This document shows positions 58,667 through 64,000 of a stretch of 64,000 nt of DNA, piece after piece. Source of the DNA: Wurfbainia villosa (Eukaryota; Streptophyta; Magnoliopsida; Zingiberales; Zingiberaceae). The stretch covers positions 49,527,359 to 49,591,358 of the forward strand of contig CM046004.1 in assembly GCA_025175895.1 (NCBI GenBank). Reading direction: 5' to 3'. A program made the position numbers and the translations under genes. Positions within the stretch are counted from its first letter, which is position 1, and the number at the start of each line of letters is the position of its first letter. The notes beneath the pieces are model-generated. The model saw only the letters and a program-made list of their open reading frames with translations. It had not been told where the DNA came from and made no database searches.

Positions 58667-59768
58667 TGTTGGTGCAGTAGGCACCTAAGTCGAACCTGAG
58701 TTTTGATTATAGCAAATGATACAAAGTTAAGCTCATGTTGTTATCTCACGAGCTAAATCGAGTGTGCAGAAAATTGCTATAGCTGGAGCTGAAGGCTAGC
58801 GACACCCAGAGGAAGCCGCGGTGGTCGGGCGACACTCAAGTGACTTCGGAGGGAGCCGAAGGAATTGAGTGGAAGGCCGGAAGCAAAAGCAACACGTAAG
58901 TATCGAGGTAAGCTCGTGTGTGCGAGTGTAAGTAAGGTCGTATCCTTGTTACGGGGAAAGACATAAGCGTAGATCCGACCCAAGACATCTCATAGGTGGT
59001 CTAGGTTGAGATCGGACGGTCGACGACCGTCGAAATAATGTTTTCTTTAAGCTAACATTGCCTTGCAGCCAGCATCAGTCGACTGCCAACCTGAAGGACT
59101 CGACTGCCGTCCATCAGTCGGGTGACTACGGCTAGCACTCGGCATCGATCGATGGCAATGATCATTGATGGCCATGATCAGATCAACCTCGAGGAGTCAA
59201 GGTTTATCACCAAATTTCAAGGGGAGTGGTGCTCAAATATGATTGGCTAGGGTTCCTCTCGAAAAGGGGCTCAAAGGCTATAAAAGGAGGTCCTAACCTA
59301 GGGTTTTCACAATAATTCTAAGCTTCCAAAAAGCCTCCGCAAAGCTACAACTCTCCAACCACGAAGTCCTTCCTTTCCGACGTCTAGGTTTAACTTTCTT
59401 TATTATTTTTGTACGTCGGTATTAGTTTTTATCAGTTGTTCATCTACTTTTCTGAAGCTTTTATCGTTATGAGGAGAGAGTGTCCTCTACCTCAAGTTTT
59501 TGTTCCTTCATTTATCGATTAACTCCTACCTCTAACGAGGAGGAGTTCCTTTAGTGCTTTTGCCCTCCGTACGTGGTCAAGGACCACTAGGGCCTTGGAG
59601 TAGTATCCGAAGGCTACGAACCAAGTAAAACATTTGTCTTCTCTTTATATTGCTTATCTTTTCCGCTACAAATTAATTATCTACTCGGTTTTTTTTAATG
59701 AACGAAGAGAAAAAAGTTTTTATCGCTATTCACCCCCCCTCCCTCTAGCGATCCGCTTCGATCCAACA
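58667..59768 (+). repeat. Element H 5' LTR
   Basis: 1102 bp. TATAAAAG at 59279-59286. Its U3 between about 59040 and 59190 differs from F and lacks the CAGTTCAACCGG units. Confidence 0.88.
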
Positions 59769-59770
59769 AT

Positions 59771-59783
59771 TGGTATCAGAGCC
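59771..59783 (+). promoter_or_regulatory. Primer-binding site of element H
   Basis: TGGTATCAGAGCC two bases after the LTR. Confidence 0.9.
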
Positions 59784-59984
59784 GGGGGTTGCTAAGATTT
59801 GGTGAAACCACCAATCTAGCCATTTTTACAGATTTATTGTTCTTTTAATTCTGTTTATTTCTATTTATTTCGCTTTGTTAAGTTTTCTCCCGCACTACTA
59901 ATCCAAGACGCGAGTCTTGGTACTTTTTTTTGTTTTTGTCATTGCTAGTTTCTTCGTCTTCGTCTCCTTCGGTCTTTTGTTCTA

Positions 59985-61480
59985 ATGGCCCATCTCGAGG
60001 GTTTTAGCACCGTCCGACCTCCGTTTTACAATGGAGATGACTTCCATTATTGGAAGGGTCAGATGGAATGCTTTCTCAAAACCCAAATCGAGATGTGGAT
60101 CATAATCCAAACGGGTTTCACACTTCCGACTAATGAAGTGGGTGACTCCTTGGATTATGATCAATGGACCATTGCGACAAAATGACAAGTCGAAGCCGAC
60201 GCCAAGGCAACACAAATCCTCCAATGCGGCCTATCCAAGGAGGAGCTAAATCGCGTCGGCCCCTTCATAAGCGCAAAGGATCTTTGGACAAAACTAATCG
60301 AGTTACACGAAGGATCGGATCAAGCTAAGGTTTGCAAACGTGATTTGTTGTTCAATAAATTGTACACACTAAAAATGCAGGAACACGAGTCCGCGACGCA
60401 ACTCCACGCCCGTGTCCAAGACATAGTCAACAACCTACACGCAATCGGGCAAAAGGTCGAAAACCGCGACCTTATAAGGTATGTTCTAAACTCTTTTCCA
60501 AGGACTACCTTGTGGGCATCCATGGTCGATGCCTACAAGGTCTCCAAAGATCTTTCTAAAATTAGGTTAGATGAATTATTCTCAGATTTCGAATTACATG
60601 AGCAGTCCAACTCGGAACCCGAAGGATAGCCAAGGGACAAAAGTGAACCACAACTCGACCCAACCAAGGTAAGCCTAAAAGTTCTAATATTAGGTATTAT
60701 GAGTGTAACAGGTTTGGACATATCTAGTCCGAGTACCCGAAGCTCAACCTCAAAGCACCTAAGCACAAGAAGGCCCTCAATGTGACATGGGAAGAAGCAT
60801 CATCCGAAGAAGACGAAGACCACATCTTCATGGCGAAATCAATTGAGACCGAACCTGAACTTGAGTCAGAACCTGAGGATGACTCGGACTATGAAGCTAC
60901 CTTCAAGTCAAGCCACGGATACGCATCCGGTTCAAAAGATACCCTTAAAGTAAGTCAAACTTTATTTAATACTTTACAAAATACGGTTAGGTTTTTGTCT
61001 AGGAAATTAGTTAAATCCGAGTCCAAGGTCGAGACCCTGGTTGAGGAGGTCAAACTCCTCAAACACAAGGTCTCCTTAACCTCTTCGACTAGTCGAGTTC
61101 AAGAGAAGGACTCAACTCGGGTTAAAAAACTCGAAGTTGAGAACTCACTCTTGAAAAGTCAAGTCGAAGATCTTAGGAACACGTTGGAAAGGTTCACTTC
61201 GGGATCCAAAGGACTTGACCTCCTACTTGGATCTCAAAGGGCTGTGTACAACAAGGTTGGACTAGGGTTTAACTCAAACACGACTAATAGGTCGTATATG
61301 TCGATTGTAAGTCGACATAGGAAACATGTCCAAGCATGGGTCCCTAAGAACCTTTTGATTTCAACTCTAGGATCCAACCCGTACTGGATTCCCAAGGACC
61401 AAATCCACTATGTGGATAGACCGAACCGATTCAACGGTCTAGGTGGAGCCAGTACAAAACATGTTTGTACTTTAACTTAG
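59985..61480 (+). pseudogene. Element H gag with TGA and damaged zinc knuckle
   Basis: Starts MAHLEGFSTVRPPFYNGDD. TGA at 60183-60185 at exactly the position of F's stop, then open to a stop at about 60627. The knuckle region near 60690-60760 reads YYECNRFGHI-stop-SEY, with two zinc-binding Cys changed. From 60782 the C-terminal part is open for 232 codons with the coiled coil (VKSESKVETLVEEVKLLKHK). Confidence 0.84.
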
Positions 61481-61547
61481 AAATTGCATGCTTTAACTTA
61501 GAAAGTTTGTGCTTTAAAACTTGTGAATTCACTTAGAACACGAACAT

Positions 61548-61659
61548 AACCAACTAAAATTCTTCGAAAAGATTGAGCCTCGGGAAGCCTCTTTTCAAAA
61601 ACATAACCAACTAAAATTCTTCGAAAAGATTGAGCCTCGGGGAGCCTCTTTTCAAAAAT
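61548..61659 (+). repeat. Tandem hairpin repeat at the gag-PR junction of H
   Basis: Two units starting at 61548 and 61605, homologous to those in F and K. Confidence 0.75.
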
Positions 61660-62029
61660 AACCAGTTAGACTAGGAAATAGTCTTAGGTGAGTCAAGTTA
61701 TCATTTTCTTGAAAATAGCTTTGTCTAAGGAAGTGGTCGATGATCCGATAAAAGAAGGCCTCTGCGCCTCGCCACGACCTGGAAGCCATGATCTTGAAAA
61801 GGTAAACTTGACAAGCCTAGTGGCAAATCCAAATCTAACATAAAATTACTTGAACCTAAATCCACTTAATCAACTTAATTGGAAGTCATCTCATAAAAAA
61901 CACATAAGTATAACATGCTTGATCATATAGACACAGGTGAGATGACCTAGGTTTAACAACTTACAACCAATTTTTTTTTAAAAAAAAATCTAACATCCAA
62001 TCCAACCACCTTGTGTGTAGGATCAATGG

Positions 62030-62359
62030 ATGTTGGACAGCGGTTGCTCCCGACACAAGACCGGGGATCAACTCAAATTCACGAAGCTTCGATTCAAACG
62101 ACAAGGATCGGTAGCCTTTGGGAATAACGGCAAGCTCAAAATCATCGGATCAGGTGATATCGAGCTTAACTCGAATTTTGTTATTAAAAATGTATTACTT
62201 GTAGAGAATTTTGAATATAACATGCTTAGCGTAAGCCAATTATGTGACAATAACTATAAGGTCATATTTTTAGAAAATGAATGTGTAATTAAAACAAATA
62301 AAACAGCTAAAACAATACTCGAAGGAACTAGGACAAATACATTTATACAATTAACTTAA
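62030..62359 (+). pseudogene. Element H aspartic protease
   Basis: 109 open codons with the catalytic motif MLDSGCSRHKTGD and the conserved block NVLLVENFEYNMLSVSQLCD. It ends before the pre-integrase segment because of a stop at 62357. It is the best-kept protease of the Sireviruses here. Confidence 0.8.
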
Positions 62360-62379
62360 TCAAATCCTTAGCCAAATGT

Positions 62380-62966
62380 CTTATGACACAGGAAGAGGAA
62401 TCATGGTTGTGGCACCGATGACTCGGTCACTCGCACCCAAGACTCGTCCACAAGATGAATCAGAGTGGCTTAGTCAGAGGCTTACCCAACCTCAACAATT
62501 TGGTTAATAAAATCTATAATGCTTGTCAATAAGGAAAACAACCTAGGACACAACACAAGTTAACTAACCAAGAACGAACCTCAAGTGTACTTGAGCTCCT
62601 GTATATGGATCTATTCGATTCACATGGAGCCAAGTCACTCAATAAAAGTCAATATTGCTTAGTCATAATTGACGACTACTCCAGGTTTACCTGGGTTAGG
62701 TTCATCAAACATAAAAATGATACCCTAGATCAATTAATCAATCTATTCAAATTAATCGAGAATCAAAAAAACCTTAAGGTTAAAAGACTTAGAAGCGATC
62801 ATGGTGGTGAATTCGAAAATCAAAGGTTCACCGACTTCTGTAACCTAAACGGATACCACCATGAATTCTCTTGCCCTAGGACCCCTCAACAAAATGGCCT
62901 AGTGGAGCGGAAAAACCGAACTCTACAAGAAGCCGCTAGGACCATGTTGAATGAATACGACCTACC
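62380..62966 (+). pseudogene. Element H integrase, truncated by insertion
   Basis: The pre-integrase segment (WLWHR, LGHSHPRLVHKM) has stops and indels. From 62605 the core is open: MDLFDSHGAKSLNKSQYC (first Asp), LRSDHGGEFENQRF (second Asp), NGLVERKNRTLQEA (Glu, 35 apart). It ends at NEYDLP, where LTR L begins. The codons after that are LTR, not integrase. Confidence 0.85.
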
Positions 62967-64000
62967 TGTTGGGTTTCCGGCACCGCGGCGTGTGTGTGTT
63001 CGATCATGTTTCGTAAACATGAGCACAGCGGAAGCAATAAAAATAATAAATACTCCTATTTATTACAACACACACAACACACGCATGCTATTACAACAAG
63101 TGTAGACATAACCGTAAATTAAAATTGCAATAAAAGGAAATTAAACTACGTTATACCTTTCGTATGACGTGTAGCGGGAACGGCATCAACCGGAACGATC
63201 CTCGTAAGAATCGTCTCTATCCGTATCCACGCCGAGCTCCTCGGGATGACTTTGCCAAGCCACGAGCTTCGTCTTCGTACGGGTTACCAGCCTCGTGTTG
63301 AAGACGACGTGATCGAGAGATGATCACGATCCGAATCCAAATTCGGACCTAAAAACAAGTCCTCAAGACTTGCTTCTCCGGAGAGGTATTCGTCAACCGA
63401 TTGACGAATCCTTCGTCCTCCACCTCAGAGGATTACCGGAGATCAAATCCCCGATATGTTAGCCGCTGTCGGAGCACTAACCGTTGTCCAAACGACGCTC
63501 CGACGAGAGGAGAAGAAGCTGTCCAGAAAACTGGACAGCTTGGTGGAGGAGATAGGCGCCGGCCAAAACAAGGAGATAAAAGCTCACCTTGATGCCGAAC
63601 CATTTAGGGGATCACCGGAGGGTCGCCGGAGGTTCACCGGCTGGAGCTTGGACACCGGCAAGGGTCTTGACGGCAGCACAATCAAGCTGGGCGGCAAGGA
63701 GGTTGGGCGGCACAACCAGGTTGGGCGGCAACTCCTTGGAGGCTAGGGTTTTGATTTTGGATTAGGGTTTAACAATCCCTTAAGCCCACTTTTATAGAGA
63801 ACTAATTCTCTTAATGGTTAATGGATCATATCCATAAAGCCCGTTAACCCGCTCCATTAAGATAAGTTAAAATAAACCAAACCATGATGGTTTATTTTAA
63901 GTTAAAACGAACCGAACCAACTTTTGGTTCATTCGTTTAAAATAAACCAAACCCTTTGGTTTATTCTTATCCATTGGATTAGAACCAAACCATTTTGGTC
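62967..64000 (-). repeat. Element L: A-family LTR, cut by the window edge
   Basis: Starts TGTTGGGTTTCCGGC directly after CTACC (62962-62966), the likely target site. It matches 1456-2490 closely. No primer site lies to its left, so this is the outer end of a minus-strand element's 3' LTR or a solo LTR. TATAAAAG on the minus strand at 63789-63796, hairpin at 63516-63541. Confidence 0.88.

Larger units (their letters stand above)
58667..62966 (+). mobile_element. Element H: Sirevirus-type copia element, 5' half
   Basis: 5' LTR 58667-59768, primer site 59771-59783, gag 59985-61480, protease 62030-62359, integrase to 62966. It is cut in the integrase by LTR L; the remainder would lie right of the window. 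Very close to F in gag. Confidence 0.9.

Noticed and set aside
62605..63105. 166-codon frame running from integrase into LTR L
   Set aside because: The last 45 or so codons after NEYDLP are LTR sequence read by chance; only 62605-62966 is integrase.

Overview
The window is plant nuclear DNA made almost entirely of Ty1/copia LTR retrotransposons inserted into one another. The evidence is long LTRs of 1 to 2.2 kb, initiator-Met tRNA primer sites (TGGTATCAGAGCC type), polypurine tracts, and the copia order gag-protease-integrase-RT-RNase H with YVDD RT motifs. I found no convincing host gene, tRNA, rRNA or CRISPR array. The host is an angiosperm (Sirevirus elements, CHG-type decay). The species cannot be read from the sequence.

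Layout by nesting, with letters used throughout. Element B (+) is the oldest host. Its leader starts at 3685 and its 5' LTR would lie left of the window. Gag-PR is 4043-5260, pol is 14105-16803, and its 3' LTR is split into 16839-17235 and 55048 to about 56570. Three elements broke B. Element A (-) sits in its leader; only A's gag start, leader and 5' LTR (1-3684) are in the window. Element C (-, 5266-14099, TSD AATAA) is complete and lies between protease and integrase. Element E (-, 17236-55042, TSD TAACA) lies in B's 3' LTR. E was in turn hit by F (+, Sirevirus, 22870-31131, TSD CGGAA) in gag and by I (-, 33773-54045, TSD CATGG) in its 5' LTR. I was hit by J (-, 34043-40009) in its 3' LTR and by K (-, Sirevirus, 45552-51858, TSD AAACT) in its leader. 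The nesting is therefore four levels deep: B, E, I, then J or K. B, C, I and J are one family, here called family 1. F, H and K are Sireviruses. A and L share an LTR, and E is a further lineage whose gag start resembles A's.

Right flank: 56571-57880 looks like a minus-strand LTR fragment of another, possibly gypsy-like, element. 57881-58666 is the 3' end and LTR start of another Sirevirus-like element (M). H (+, Sirevirus) begins at 58667 and is cut in its integrase at 62967 by an A-family LTR (L) that runs off the window.

Most coding regions are dead: stops, frameshifts and deletions. Stops often sit at former CAG or TGG codons. The longest intact reading frames are the RT-RNase H of C (488 codons) and the integrase-C/RT of J (565 codons).

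The most interesting signals are non-coding. The leaders of A and of E each carry repeated hairpins whose apex is invariant while the flanking stem arms differ completely between copies yet stay complementary, which suggests selected RNA structure in the packaged leader. A weaker version occurs in family 1. Also notable are a 27-bp minisatellite of variable copy number just upstream of the family-1 TATA box, an LTR in I that has swallowed its own primer-binding site, a gag deletion shared by I and J, and a tandem hairpin unit at the gag-protease junction of the Sireviruses.
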